Assembly (NCBI RefSeq): GCF_001039355.2
Contig: NW_019775572.1
Span: 231,526-295,525, forward strand
Source: Lingula anatina
Taxonomy: Eukaryota; Brachiopoda; Lingulata; Lingulida; Lingulidae
Reading direction: 5' to 3'
DNA length: 64,000 bases
Shown here: positions 1 through 11,368 of the stretch, piece after piece
Position numbering within the stretch: the stretch's first letter is position 1
Layout of the letters: every line of letters begins with the position of its first letter
Notes under the pieces: generated by a model
What the model was told of the DNA's origin: nothing
The model's input: only the letters and a program-made list of their open reading frames with translations
The model's database searches: none
Translations under genes and position numbers: made by a program

Positions 1-3000
1 TTTTTTTTTGGGGGGGGGGTGGGGGGTGGGGTTTGGAGGGGTTGAAGTAACTGTCCTTTTGGTAAGAAAAGGTCAATTTCAAAATAAAACTTTGACCCAG
101 GTCCTGTCATTTCTCAAGTAAGGTCAGGTGAAGCAGAAGAAGGTCCACATTTTTGGCAAAAGAGCCCCCTCACCACCACCACCTTTAACATTACTGGCTG
201 CAGGCCTGTGTGGTGAATGATTATATCGGAATATTCAGACACGCTAAGGCATCTAGCTGTAAGTACAAAGGTGGAGGATCCATGATAGCTAGCCATGAGG
301 TCAAGTCAGTGCTGCCAAGAACTGGACATTGCGTGTCACTCTACATTAAACAGTCTGCCACAATAAGAGAACGGTTCATCTTTATTCCCAAGCGGTATTG
401 TACAATAAATTGCCTGTTCATAGTTTAAATAAGTTTTTTTTTCCCCCCTTCAACCAGGAAGAGATATCTTCAGACATATTGGTACCAGTCATAAAAAACA
501 TTTTAAATATGCCTAATTATCAGCCATATAAGCTAGGGGACATTTTAGCATTTGATACCAATGTTGGATAGGTATTTGGCCTCGGCAAAAGTGAACTAAA
601 CCAAGACCAACACATATCTTGGTGATCACAGTGCTATTCAGAAGTATCAAGCAAATCTTTTTTAAAAGGTTAATTTATTCACAGTTATAATGTTCGCACT
701 ATCAGTAACACTTCCTGGACCATTTATGATTTATTGGCAGTGTCTCAGTATTGCTCGTTTCTGAGGAGAGACAGAAGTAAACGAAACAGATTACAGTATT
801 AAGCACTTAAAAAGAGTTAAGGAGAACTGGCATGAAACTTGTTAGATTTTTTGGGTAGTTTTATCTAAGAATAAGATTTTACAACAGTAAATAAAGTACA
901 AGTGCATCCAGATTTGTGTATGTTAAAAATGTGAGAATTAACTAAAACAAAGAAGTAAATAAACTCCATACAAAAGTCCCTGATGTCTGAAAACCTACTT
1001 GATACAATCTTTGACTCCTGCATAAGTACTGATCTAATTAACCATGATGATTTATTCTTTATTATCCAGTACATTGCAGACAAATGTCTTCACACTTTTA
1101 CAGATTATGTAGTGAATCACACTTTTACAGATTATGTAGTGAATCACGTGGAAGGGCTGGAGGAATTCATTTACAGAGTACTAGTAATTTGTAAGCAATG
1201 TGACCTGGTGCATTTTTTTCTAATACACCCTGTATCACAAATATCATGCTTTCTGTATTAAAATGAAATACACCAGGAATGAGGATATTTATTTCTATTC
1301 AGTTTTATATAACTTCAATATAAAAATATCACCTGACCTGTGATGCAAAACCTCTACAATTGTTAACCACAAGACCATTTCATATCAATAAAAGCTCTTC
1401 TTAACTAAATAGATTCTATAATGAAGATTCATTATATAAATACATTTATCATACAGTGTCTGTGTCAAAATTACGTAGATTCTCAGACAGATTACTACCA
1501 GGACTGAAAACGATGAGTCATTTGTTCTTGGTAATGACATTATCTCACTGTTACAGCCCTGACGCTCACTGCATTATATGAGAAAAGCCCAACTAATCAT
1601 TTTAATGAGCTTCTTTAAATGGGTGACTAGTCATGTCCCTTAATTATTGGGCCAAAATCATTAATAATGTATTAATCAAAGGAGCATGTATAAAATACCA
1701 ATGCAAAGGAAAGGAAGTGTATATTTTATCATCAAATGAGGCCTTTAGTGTGATCATTTTAGTACTATATATGCTTATTCTATCATTAGATGGCAAATGC
1801 CTATCTGACTTTACAAATTATATGTAAATATCAAGAAGATATGAAGCATTCTTTAAAACAAATACACCAGCGTGAAGAAAATATTTGAAAACATATGTTG
1901 CAATATAATTTACTTCCCCTTTTACTTATGTACAGTAAGAGGTTCTCAAATATGTAACCTTATAATTGATTATTGCATCCATGATGAAGACTTCCAGACT
2001 CAACAAGGCATAATCATAATATTAAAGCCAAGTTTTCCGATTTACAAAACTGTCACTAACAAACATGTCACACACATAACACTTCATTTAAAGCTGTGCT
2101 CTTCATAATACATGCTGAAATGTTAGATTATTCAATGAAGTATCGTACCATTAGCACAATTCCAATCCGTTACATGGAGTGTTACTCTACAATAGCTCAC
2201 TGGCATGCTTTTAAGCAAGAGGTTTGCATTTTAACTAGGTCCTTTGGCACGATTTCTATTTTTGGAAACATTTCAACAAATAACAATATTTCAATAGTAA
2301 GCACTGCTACCGATAATTCATATTATACAATCATGCCCACTTGAAGAGCTCTGGCTTTTACGCAACATCAAGATAACTTTGAACAGCTCCTTCCACAATC
2401 TTCACAGATCGATGCACCGCATGACTTTAAGTCAGGGCTTTTATCAACAGTGGCACTTAAAACATTAACTGTGGCGAACAAAAATAATCAGTATTGTACA
2501 TCGCCATACAGGCACACACTGGGGAACAGTTCAATGTTTCTTCACACCTGAACTGATGCAGTCTTTTAAAACCTTTTTAATGCTCTTTGTGACGCATCAC
2601 ACCATGTTCACAAACCTCTGTTTACTCAGCATTGGGCCTTGTTATTATGCTAACTATTATACTTGACCTGCAGGTACTATAAATGCATTTAAGTAAAATC
2701 TATAATGAGCATTGAGAAGCAGGTCTTCAACTGCTGTTGTTTAGGAAAGTAGCACCTTGCTTCGTTAAATAGGAGAACAATGCAATGTGTTTTACTTTGG
2801 TGTGAAGTCTGCTTGTCAAATGCAATTTTAGAGCACATGGGAGAGAATGCTGTGAGGAGATGCATGCCTGTTTTGTGTGGAATGGGAACTTGTACTTCAG
2901 AGGAGCATTTGATGACAGTGAAATCTATGAATCTTACCAATCTGCCACATGCACAGAGTTTACATGTAATGCTCAGCAAGGAATCGATGCTTGTGTATTT

Positions 3001-4340
3001 TTCCTCTGGCAAGGACATTAAGGATGCGTTCATAATGAAACTATCATACTAGGTAGTTCGACCTAACATTGCAGATCTCAGATGCCATCAGAGCTACCTT
3101 GTACGATCCATTCATTGCGAAAGACACCATAAAACACCTCCATCACAGCCTTCTAACATCCTTCTCGTGTATTCCAACATTAATGGAAATCAACCCAGAT
3201 CATAACCTAAAATGAGGCTTTCAGGACTACATGGTGTCAAAGACTAGAAAACATCCAAGAATCCAATCCTGCTCTTTATCAGGGATGAGACCAGTCCTCA
3301 CTGAAAAAGTAGGAAAATAGGCCCCAAAGATACAGGGTACACGATTAACAAGAATGACCCAAATGACCCTGAAAAAGTCGAAATCCCAACATAAGTTGGG
3401 AAAGTCTCATCGGAGCTTTATGCAATGTTGGGAGATTTTGGGCACCAAATAAAACCAGTCTTTCTTAGTAATTATTAGTGAATATTTTTTTCATTTTCCT
3501 GAAATTATCTTAAAGGACAAACATAAAAAAGATCCCTGAGGTGAGCTATTTATGCTTTTTTCTTCACAGCAATTTGATCTAAGACAGGCACATTTAAATT
3601 TACGACGTGTGCTTTTATTTCACATACTACATACATTAAATGTCTAGAAAACATTGCAGTCTAGAGAGTCTGTTAATATGACTGAACCTGTATGAAATGT
3701 TCGATTCCATACATTTTCATTATAACACAGTTGCAGAAGGTCAATCCTTGCACTGCTTTCTATTGTTTTTCATGCGAGTACAGTACTGATAGCAGGATTG
3801 TAGGACTTCCCAGCACTAGTAATCTGTTTCATCCCCAAAAATCAGGATATATATATATATATCCCCCCTTTAACATCCAAGACTTATCATCATAAAAGAG
3901 ACCCAAATATTGCCCAGAAATAATAATCATAAATTATCAATTCGGATTCTTAATAACACAGAAATATATTTCTTAATTTGATGTCAATTCTGCTTGGTTG
4001 TGCATCTTGAAATAATGTAAGCAATAAGTGGTCAGCAATATTTCAGAACACATCTCAAAGCTGTGAAACATTAACATGTTACAAAATATCATTGTGATAT
4101 TCATCATAATTAGAGCACAAACTAAAAATCTAATTAAGACATCAGCAATATAAATGAGACTGAACATAGCACTATACCTACACCTGGCAGTGCCTCAATA
4201 CAATCTGCTTACGGAAAAGTACATGAATTTATTTGAATTTTTTTGTGTGACACTACACGACTTTTGGAAAATAATAATAATAAAAATCAACTGGTCAGCA
4301 GGAACATTCTGAATATCAAATTTAGCCATGCCAGACTTAC
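1..4340. other. Non-coding stretch: probably SNRK intron 1
   Basis: This lies downstream of the SNRK first coding exon on the minus strand, so it is most simply the first SNRK intron, with remaining exons beyond the left edge. I searched both strands for the rest of the kinase domain (the DIWSLG segment and subdomains IX-XI) and saw none. Open frames here are short, lack homology I recognise and have no matching splice sites. The first 50 bases are a G/T-rich homopolymer stretch. A 27-bp tandem duplication lies at 1091-1144 and a short TA run near 3849-3862. The 2700-3400 part is less AT-rich than its surroundings and open on both strands (2689-3033 minus, 2780-3052 plus), but I cannot assign it. 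Confidence 0.6.
1091..1147. repeat. 27-bp tandem duplication
   Basis: Two perfect 27-bp units (1091-1117 and 1118-1144) begin CACACTTTTACAG, with three bases of a third unit. It is intronic and has no evident function. Confidence 0.9.
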
Positions 4341-4932
4341 CAACAGCAGGGGCATCATAGGAATCCCCAAGCAGTATTTCTGGCGCAGAATACGCAAGTG
4401 AACCACACGAAGTTTCCAACTTCATTCCTGGGACATATTTGTTACTAAATCCAAAGTCTGTCAGCTTGACCAATCCCAGTTTTTCAAAGAAAACAACATT
4501 CTCTGGCTTCAAGTCACGGTGCACCACATGAAGTTTATGACAATAATGAATAGCCTGCACGATCTGTCTGAAATATTTGCGCGCAAAATTCTCATCGAGG
4601 CCCTTCTCGTGCTTCATAATGTAATCGAACATATCTCCTCCGTCGCCGAGCTCCAAGATGAGGTAGAGCTTTGTTTGAGTGTCGATAACCTCGTATAACC
4701 GAACAACGTTAGGGTGTTGGACAAGTTTCATACATCTTACCTCCTGGAAAAGATGTGCCCTAGAGACATCATCGAGTTTTGTCTTATCAATCACCTTGAC
4801 GGCCACACGTTCACCGGTGAAGACGTGCCTTGCTAACTTGACCACTGCAAAATGGCCTCGTCCGATGGTTTCCTCCAGGTCGTATAATCCGGCGATTTTT
4901 CCATCGTAACTTTGTTTTCTTCTGAAAGCCAT
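4341..4932 (-). CDS. SNRK: SNF-related serine/threonine kinase, first coding exon (partial)
   Basis: This encodes the first 197 residues of an AMPK-related kinase. The start is the ATG at 4932-4930 ([20 protein letters not shown]), matching the vertebrate SNRK N-terminus from [11 protein letters not shown] onward. Visible kinase motifs in order: glycine loop [15 protein letters not shown]-type lysine in VAVKVID, catalytic loop [11 protein letters not shown] in LTDFGFS, T-loop region [14 protein letters not shown], and [11 protein letters not shown]. The exon ends at a clean donor (GTAAGT) just after DAPAV; the frame then runs 47 more codons into the intron, which should not be counted. The next expected segment, DIWSLG, is not in the window, so the gene continues off the left edge. 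SNRK is known as an LKB1-activated kinase. The assignment is very secure; only the length is partial. Confidence 0.96.
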
Positions 4933-5100
4933 CTCTCCGGCTAAGTCTAAAATAAATTCTTTTCGCCAGTGTTACCACAGAAGGTTCATCGCCACTGTGG
5001 TCATTCTAAAATAAAAGCCTAAACAGAGGCTTATGTCCTTACCGTACGTCAGACCCGAATCAACTTGACCTGTCACTTGCGCATCTTGTACGCGCATCTA
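4933..5100 (-). promoter_or_regulatory. SNRK: SNRK 5' leader with small UTR intron and promoter region
   Basis: Reading the minus strand, an acceptor-like TTTTAG ends at 4947, 14 nt before the start codon. A donor-like GTAAGG occupies 5042-5037. Together they imply a 96-bp 5' UTR intron (4947-5042) and a non-coding first exon beginning near 5100. The sequence just upstream is richer in CpG than its surroundings, as expected for a housekeeping promoter. Transcript data would be needed to fix the start site. Confidence 0.5.
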
Positions 5101-6740
5101 AATTTAAACGTCACATGACTCCAGTTTTATGTGCTCATTGGACAATTTTAACCTATTTTGAACTTCCGGTAAAAATAGTAATGGGAAGAAACTAAACATC
5201 GATACTAATAATTTTCTTTATTATGCGCCTTAGAGTCAACTGTAATAAACAGATAAAAGTGCGTTTTGTAACAAAATTTTAAAAACAGCGAGATCGTAAT
5301 TTCAATTTTCTGTTTGTGAAAGATTTTGAGACATATTACAAATTTCACTGCAAGTAAATGTGAAATGCAGAAAACACTTGATAATAGTTGGATTGTTATG
5401 TATCATACACCAGTAAGATGAATTTAAAAAAATTACATTACGTGTGCTTAACTTAAATGGCGTGTTTCAATTCATTTCATGCCTTCATTTGTGAAATTCA
5501 TACTTTAAAAGCTTTTTAAAAATTTGACATCTTCATGAAACCGTCAATGCATGGTGTGCTTTAATTTTGCATGATCAGGTGGTTGAAAAAAGTGTGAAAA
5601 TTATAAAGAAGTCTTTTTAAGCAAGCTCAAATCATGTAATATAATAGCAAACAATCGGAAAAATCTCTTTATATTGTCTACTTGTAAGCCAGCAGAAATA
5701 ATCCTCTTTAACAGGTCTTTGTGACACAGCAGTAGTAACAGGTTTCCCACATTGATCCAATACCTCAAAGCTCTGCAACGCAAAATTTGCCAAAAGTATA
5801 ACATAATTAGTGAATCAACATGCTTACATTTGCCAACCTGGCATTTGATCCATAATCATAATGATCAACTTTGTTTTGTCAAATGGTTTTAAAAAATGAA
5901 GGGCCATAAAATGTTTACTTGCTGGAAATGGCAGACTTGTCTAAGGGAAGGTTGCCTGAACACAAATAGCATTATTAAGGGATATTGGTATCATTATTTT
6001 TCTGTACAGGTTTATTTTTGCATCATGATTATTAGGTAGGCATAAGTTCAAGTCTCAGAAGACAAAGATCAATACATGCGAGAATCACATTTCTTTTGTT
6101 GCCAAGACAATTATTCCTTGGAAGTTTCAGGTTAACCACATCTGGTAATTTAACCATAAAAATATCTTCTGGTAATTTAACCATAAAAATATCTTCTGGT
6201 AATTTAACCATAAAAATATCTTTTTGTTATTTGCCCATATAACTGGTTGTGCATTTGGCAACAATAAAAAAAAAAAAAAATCATTTTTGAATATAAATAT
6301 CACCCTATAAACTAGAGTGATTTGTAAGCAATACCAGTCACCAAATTTCTCACAAGTGTACACATTCAAGGTCTATAATTTGAATTCTAGTGCTTCATCT
6401 GTCGGCTCATTTTCCTGAAACAATTACTTAAAATGTCCAATAAACCAAGACTATAGTTTTTTAATATGGGTCTTGGTTTGGCATCTCTCAAGTCAGTTTT
6501 AATTAAACTACTAGCACATAGCATTTGGCTTTCGAAGAATCTTCGAGATCCAATTAGTTTTCCATTGTGCATGCGCAAATTGAATTAGCATGATTTTTTC
6601 ATTAACTAGCATGATTTTTTCATTAACCTATGTCATAATTTGGCTCATTTCCAATTTTCAGGTCAGAACTTCAAATGAAGAAGGTCAATGGAAATCTTGT
6701 ATGTGGACATCACTTGGCAGCAACTAATAACCCACACTCT
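5101..6740. other. Intergenic between SNRK 5' end and SF3B3 3' end
   Basis: No gene is seen. It is AT-rich. Contents: a 27-bp unit repeated three times (6141-6221), a 21-bp unit TAGCATGATTTTTTCATTAA(C) repeated twice (6586-6627), and an A run near 6267-6280. Open frames are short and unsupported. Confidence 0.7.
6141..6221. repeat. 27-bp minisatellite, three perfect units
   Basis: Units at 6141-6167, 6168-6194 and 6195-6221 begin TCTGGTAATTTAACC and are identical. The repeated peptide they encode on the minus strand is a by-product, not evidence of a gene. Confidence 0.9.
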
Positions 6741-6745
6741 GTTCA

Positions 6746-6751
6746 TTTATT
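6746..6751 (-). promoter_or_regulatory. SF3B3: Probable polyadenylation signal of SF3B3
   Basis: TTTATT on the plus strand reads AATAAA on the minus strand, about 320 nt past the SF3B3 stop codon at 7072-7070. The position is reasonable for a 3' UTR but no transcript end is visible. Confidence 0.4.
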
Positions 6752-6820
6752 TAATATTCTTTCAGTATTTCAACCAAGGCATATACATTTTCTCATTTTT
6801 ACAGCACTATTTTAATACAA

Positions 6821-6875
6821 ATATGGAGACAGATTCACAGGAATATTTTCATTACACTGTAAAAAAATAAAACAG
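6821..6875. repeat. Duplicated 3' UTR segment, copy 1
   Basis: ATATGGAGACAGATTCAC followed by GGAATATTTTCA and a TAAAAAATAAAA tail recurs with a few mismatches at 7672-7726. One copy is in the presumed SF3B3 3' UTR and the other in the intron before the penultimate exon. Confidence 0.75.
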
Positions 6876-7069
6876 ATGTCGCGCAGACTGTTACAGCTCT
6901 CTCACAAAATGATACAAAATGTTACATATAACTAGTCTACAATGACAGTCCTGTCGTCTGCACCTGGGTCTGCATTGTATAAAAATCTTCCCAGCAACTG
7001 GAGCTCCATGGTTCACTGTACAAAATTTACATTTTTTTTATAGTTCATTGTCCACAAGTTCTCACGGGC

Positions 7070-7444
7070 TTAGAAAGCATATCTCGTTCTGATATCCTCC
7101 AGCTTTTTGGATACCTAAAAATGTTAACAAAAAAACATAAGGGACAAATATGAAGAAATTAATCAATAAAATAAAGTAAAATGAAGCATAATGTTTGGTA
7201 ATCACATTTATAAATGAGGACAGCTCACATAAATATATATAAACCATAACATTTGACACTTAAACTTCCGATATAATTGCTTTGGAAATATTTGCTAAGT
7301 TTTAACAATTTATTCTTAAAAACAAATTAATGAAAAAAAAGTCCATACCTCACTAGGGGTTCTGTCCAACTCCTCTGCAACACTCTTCTGTTTGTGTGGC
7401 TCCATTGACGTAAACATTTCACACAAATCCCCATCCAGAACATT
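7070..7444 (-). CDS. SF3B3: SF3B3, last two coding exons (C-terminus)
   Basis: Exon 7349-7444 (96 bp, 32 aa) reads NVLDGDLCEMFTSMEPHKQK... and ends DRTPSE. Exon 7070-7114 (45 bp) reads VSKKLEDIRTRYAF and a TAA stop. Both match the extreme C-terminus of SF3B3, the SF3b subunit of U2 snRNP (also called SAP130) that helps hold SF3B1 on the branch-point complex. The acceptor TTTCCAG, donor GTATGG and final acceptor TTTTAG are all present and both exons are phase 0. The next upstream exon recognised in the window (8836-9010) ends with QMAE, roughly 350 residues earlier in the protein. The C-terminal CPSF_A region between them is therefore missing, most simply in the gap marked by the N at 8705. 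Confidence 0.97.
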
Positions 7445-8704
7445 CTGGAAATCCAAAACAGAAAAGTCAAAGTTACCGTTGTACAAATATAATGTGATCT
7501 ATAACGTAATGCAGTATGTACAACAAGCGTATTGCTAAATTCTCAAACAACTTGGTAATTTTGCCTTTTCAAAATGTAAGCAAATTATGTCAGGAACCAG
7601 TATGAATTATTCAGATATTGAAAAAATACTTAAAAATTACAAATCTTTGAAACTGAAATGTTTGGAGACAGATATGGAGACAGATTCACTGGAATATTTT
7701 CAATACACAGTAAAAAATAAAATAAGTTGTACCTAGCATTTTAAACTAACAATAGCTAAAATGAAGACCCAGTTATCTATTTAATATTAAGGAAGTCAAA
7801 CACTAAAAATATATATATTAAATTTTACTTCTCAAAGAGCAATTTTTACATGTGACTGCTTTTGGAAAAAAAATTGCCTAGTGCTCAAACAATATTACAG
7901 ACCACAAGGCTCAGAGTGCTGTGCAAACATAAACAAAAATTGCCTTTGTTACTGTGTTAATGACGCAGAAAGCCAGGTTCTAGACCTGACATCTCTTAAC
8001 CCTGAAGACATTGATTCTACACTACGTCAAGTAAATAACCTATATGGGACACATCAATATCACACTGCCTCACAAATCCTTCTCAAACTCAGTAAACAAA
8101 ATAATATCCAGTGCGTCACAGATAATCAAAACTGAAATGTGATCTGATAATCTTTTCCAGTGTTCTTATCTTATCATTTAATAATCCCCAGGCACATTTA
8201 ATAATTACCTCTAGGCACAATGATACACCACCATCATTTCTCAATAGAACAAATGCCCTTTTATCACTTCTCAATAAAACAAGTGCCCTCTATAATCACT
8301 TTTCAATAGAACGAGTTCCCTCTAATCAAGCCTGTCATAGCTCTCCTGGTTATCTGTCCTTCAGTTCAGTCCTATCTTCACTTTCTACTTTCTTCATCCC
8401 ACACATCCAATTACTTTATAATATCTATTCATTTTATGCATTCTCTAGTCAAGCACAGATACTGTTCTAGGTTTCTTATTTATTTTTTTATAAAAAGTTT
8501 TCTCTCTGCTGCTTGGTATATCATAACATGAAAGTTACTGGGATTTTCAGAATCTTTTTTTTTTTTTGGCTTTTTATACACACATGTAAAGCTGCCACAT
8601 GTCCTACCATTCTGCAGTGTGTTTTAAAGCGCTGCAACATTGGAAATCTGTGGCCACCTTTTATTCACGTCCTTAAAGATCCTGGCATACATACAAACAT
8701 GCAT
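7445..8704. other. SF3B3 intron sequence left of an assembly gap
   Basis: No SF3B3 exon is detectable here, although about 350 residues should fall between the flanking exons. Contents: the second copy of the 3' UTR-like segment (7672-7726); three roughly 32-bp units of the form CACTTCTCAATAAAACAAGT (about 8232-8328); and an 84-codon plus-strand open frame (7881-8135) containing AESQVLDLTSLNPEDIDSTL, which I cannot assign. The stretch ends at the single N. Confidence 0.6.
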
Positions 8705-8705
8705 N
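8705..8705. other. Assembly gap (single N) hiding SF3B3 exons
   Basis: A single N separates the SF3B3 C-terminal exons from the exon block encoding residues that should lie about 350 aa upstream. The real gap must contain several coding exons, so one base is a placeholder and not a true size. Confidence 0.85.
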
Positions 8706-8835
8706 CCTTTAAGATATTCTCCTATCAAAACCTCTGACGTATTCGCCTATCAGAACCTCAGCAACATTCTCCTATCAGAACCTCTGAGACATTATCCTAT
8801 CAAAACCTCCAAGACATTTTCCTATCACACTGTAC
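8706..8835 (-). repeat. Donor-junction tandem array after an SF3B3 exon (copy in first block)
   Basis: On the minus strand the exon ends GCTGAG|GTACAGTGTGATAGG and the intron continues as four further units of about 25 bp. Each carries AGGT followed by TTTGATAGG or TTCTGATAGG and then a short A/T-rich link. One unit repeats the exon end itself as GCTGAGGTTCTGATAGG. The array therefore looks like repeated duplication of the exon-intron junction. The second allelic copy is at about 11239-11368. Confidence 0.75.
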
Positions 8836-11045
8836 CTCAGCCATCTGTTCCTTCCTCTGCTGCTTGGTCTCCTCCGTGTAGGCGTTGTGGTCAGTCTCTA
8901 TGGTAACAAGATTACTGGACTCTGGATGGATGACAAACTTCCTGGGCGTGTACTGGAGTGGGGTGGACACCTGGTTGAACACAGCACCTAGCTTTTCAAG
9001 GGCTAAAATCCTGTAAGGAATAGTACACATAATTAGCAATAAAATTTATCATTATAAATGCTAGTTGTAAAACTCATTTTAGAGAATTTAACTCAAATGG
9101 ATGATTTCAAACTCTTCTCTGTTTCTGAAATAGTAAAGGATTGACTATCTGTTAGGATAAGAAAGAAAAAGAAAGTAAGAAGAAAAGAGAGAAACAGCTG
9201 CCAGCTTAGTCAAGAAAGGGAATTATTGTATAAGCAGCTCTAAAACTGTACTAATTTGCTGTCCTTACCTCAGTGTGTTAGTTGAGATGGCTACGATACC
9301 CTCAGGGCACTGCTCACTAGAGAACCCCGAGGCGTACTCCAAGGACTCGTAGGACAGTGGAGTCAGGTGGAAACGGTTCTGGTAGAAATAACTCAACCAA
9401 GATCTGCTTGACATAGCCAGAACCTGTAAGTACAGCAAATTATTTAAAACCATTGACAAAATATGTATGCAAGCATAAATCCAAAAAAACTTGAACTGTT
9501 TACGATCAGTCAATCAAGGTATAATCACAAGAAGTCATGTGAAACACGGATATAGTAGCATCATCCCTAAAACAGTTCTATGACATCTGTTGGCCTTTAC
9601 TGTTACTTTAGCCAATAACATTAAATTTCCTTTAGCCTTATTGTTTAGGTAATGAACAGCAGATACAAATGAACAACATACCTCTACTAAATTCAGTTTT
9701 TCCTAAGTCTTCAAACAGAAATGAATCATGCTCCTAATTTCCATAATTCAAAACATATTGAATTCTTTTTTCCTTTTTGTTTTTACATGTACAAGAGACT
9801 GTAAACTTACAGCTTCATTTCCCTGCATCGTGATCCTGAAGAGTTTGACGGCCCTGGAACCCAGGTACCTGGTCCTGGTGTCCGTCAGGTCACCCGTCAC
9901 CGTGTCCAGCACCGTACGCAGCAGGACTCCATTCTAAAAGACAAACACAGCTGACCTTTCCCCGTGGTGACATTTGATGACAGCATGCTTACTATTCTTC
10001 ATGCAAAGGATATTATACTGGCATCCACTTTGTTTTTATCTCTCTTCATTCTAATCATAATACATTTATTCATTTTTCATATTTTCACTATACTATGTAT
10101 TTTATTCCTGGGTGCTCTTGAAAAGTGATTTTCAATAAATCAAAGAAGTGATAATTACTTTTCTTGCCACAAAAATGGTCGCTGTGCCCAAGTTAATTTT
10201 TTTCCATAAGAATTGAACTTTGATCATTTAAAATTCAAGTAAACTGGTTCCTGAAACACAAACAACAGGTGTCACATAGTCAATAACCATGCCAGCTCAC
10301 CTGCAGTCCAATATTCAGGTACATGGTCCCCAGTGTGCCCCCTTCCCCTTCCTTGGCTTCGATACCTCCCATCTCCACAATACACAGGGACTCTGGGGCA
10401 GCGGGCAGAGCTTGCATACTGAGAGGGGACAGGCAGTCCTGGAATGAACAATTGACCGAGAAAAAATAAATAAAAGAAAGACAAGTTAATTTGTTAGATA
10501 TCTAAAAAGCTTCTTTTGAACACACTCAGTTTTGGATCAGTTAAATTAAATTATAATCAAAGAATTCATGTGAAACACGGATAATAATCACATCATGTCC
10601 AAAACTATGGGAGTAACTAAATACTTAAAACTTTGAAGTCCACAACAGCATTTTTCTAGCAAAGAGAATTTGGATTATAATAAACTAAAAGGTTTTTATA
10701 AAGGTATGAATCTCAATTGGGCAGATATATTTTAGTAAAACTCTTCCTCATAAAAGAAAATGAAGAGATCAACTTAGAGCAATATGGGAAAAAGCAAAGA
10801 AAAATTCATCAAAGTATGTTTCATTGAGTATTTAACCACAATTTCAACCCCATCACTTTAAAAATATTACATTTTGTTCCAAAACTTACAGAAGGGTCTA
10901 AGGAAATGATCCTGACAGTGTTGTCTGCTAGCCCAACGGCCAGGAACCTGGACCTCTGCTCTCCCATTGGCACTCTGCCAAGAGCCATGCAGATCACGTC
11001 TGCCGACATCTCCTTACGCTCTGTGTACTCGTTGAGCTGACCAGT
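8836..11045 (-). CDS. SF3B3: SF3B3 five-exon block, first (left) copy
   Basis: Exons in transcript order: 10890-11045 ([20 protein letters not shown]..., 52 aa), 10301-10438 ([20 protein letters not shown]..., 46 aa), 9811-9933 ([20 protein letters not shown]..., 41 aa), 9269-9423 ([20 protein letters not shown]..., ending STNTLR), and 8836-9010 ([20 protein letters not shown]..., ending QMAE). Lengths 156+138+123+155+175 give 747 bp, exactly 249 codons, and all have GT-AG sites. The sequence is central SF3B3 in the WD-propeller region. The block is bounded by N at 8705 and 11193, and is nearly identical in protein to 11369-13648 while introns differ by substitutions and indels. It is most likely the second haplotype placed in tandem. 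Confidence 0.95.
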
Positions 11046-11192
11046 CTGATAAGATCAAAATGGTAAAATTATTTTTTGAAATTCAAGCATTTAAGTTTCA
11101 AATAAGCAATACAACATACTTTTGCCCCACAATGAAAATTCAGTATTTTTTATATTTTACATGAGACTTTCTTGAGAAATATGTTACAGTAG

Positions 11193-11193
11193 N
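11193..11193. other. Assembly gap (single N) between duplicated SF3B3 blocks
   Basis: The first copy ends at ATGTTACAGTAG immediately left of the N. The second copy starts 45 bases to the right, after sequence absent from the first. The placement argues for a join between two allelic contigs. Confidence 0.85.
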
Positions 11194-11368
11194 TGACATA
11201 TTCATATCAGAACCCTTTAAGTAATTTTCCAGTCACATCCTTTAAGATATTCTCCTATCAAAACCTCTGACGTATTCGCCTATCAGAACCTCAGCGACAT
11301 TCTCCTATCAGAACCTCTGAGACATTATCCTATCAAAACCTCCAAGACATTTTCCTATCACACTGTAC

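Noticed and set aside
2689-3033. 114-aa minus-strand open frame, with a 90-aa frame opposite
   Set aside because: No motif or homologue is recognised, no splice context is seen, and it lies inside what should be SNRK intron 1. An open frame on both strands in mixed-composition DNA is weak evidence.
4195-4340. A short SNRK isoform reading through the donor to a stop at 4195
   Set aside because: The GTAAGT donor sits exactly where the kinase domain continues in homologues, and the read-through peptide is AT-driven.
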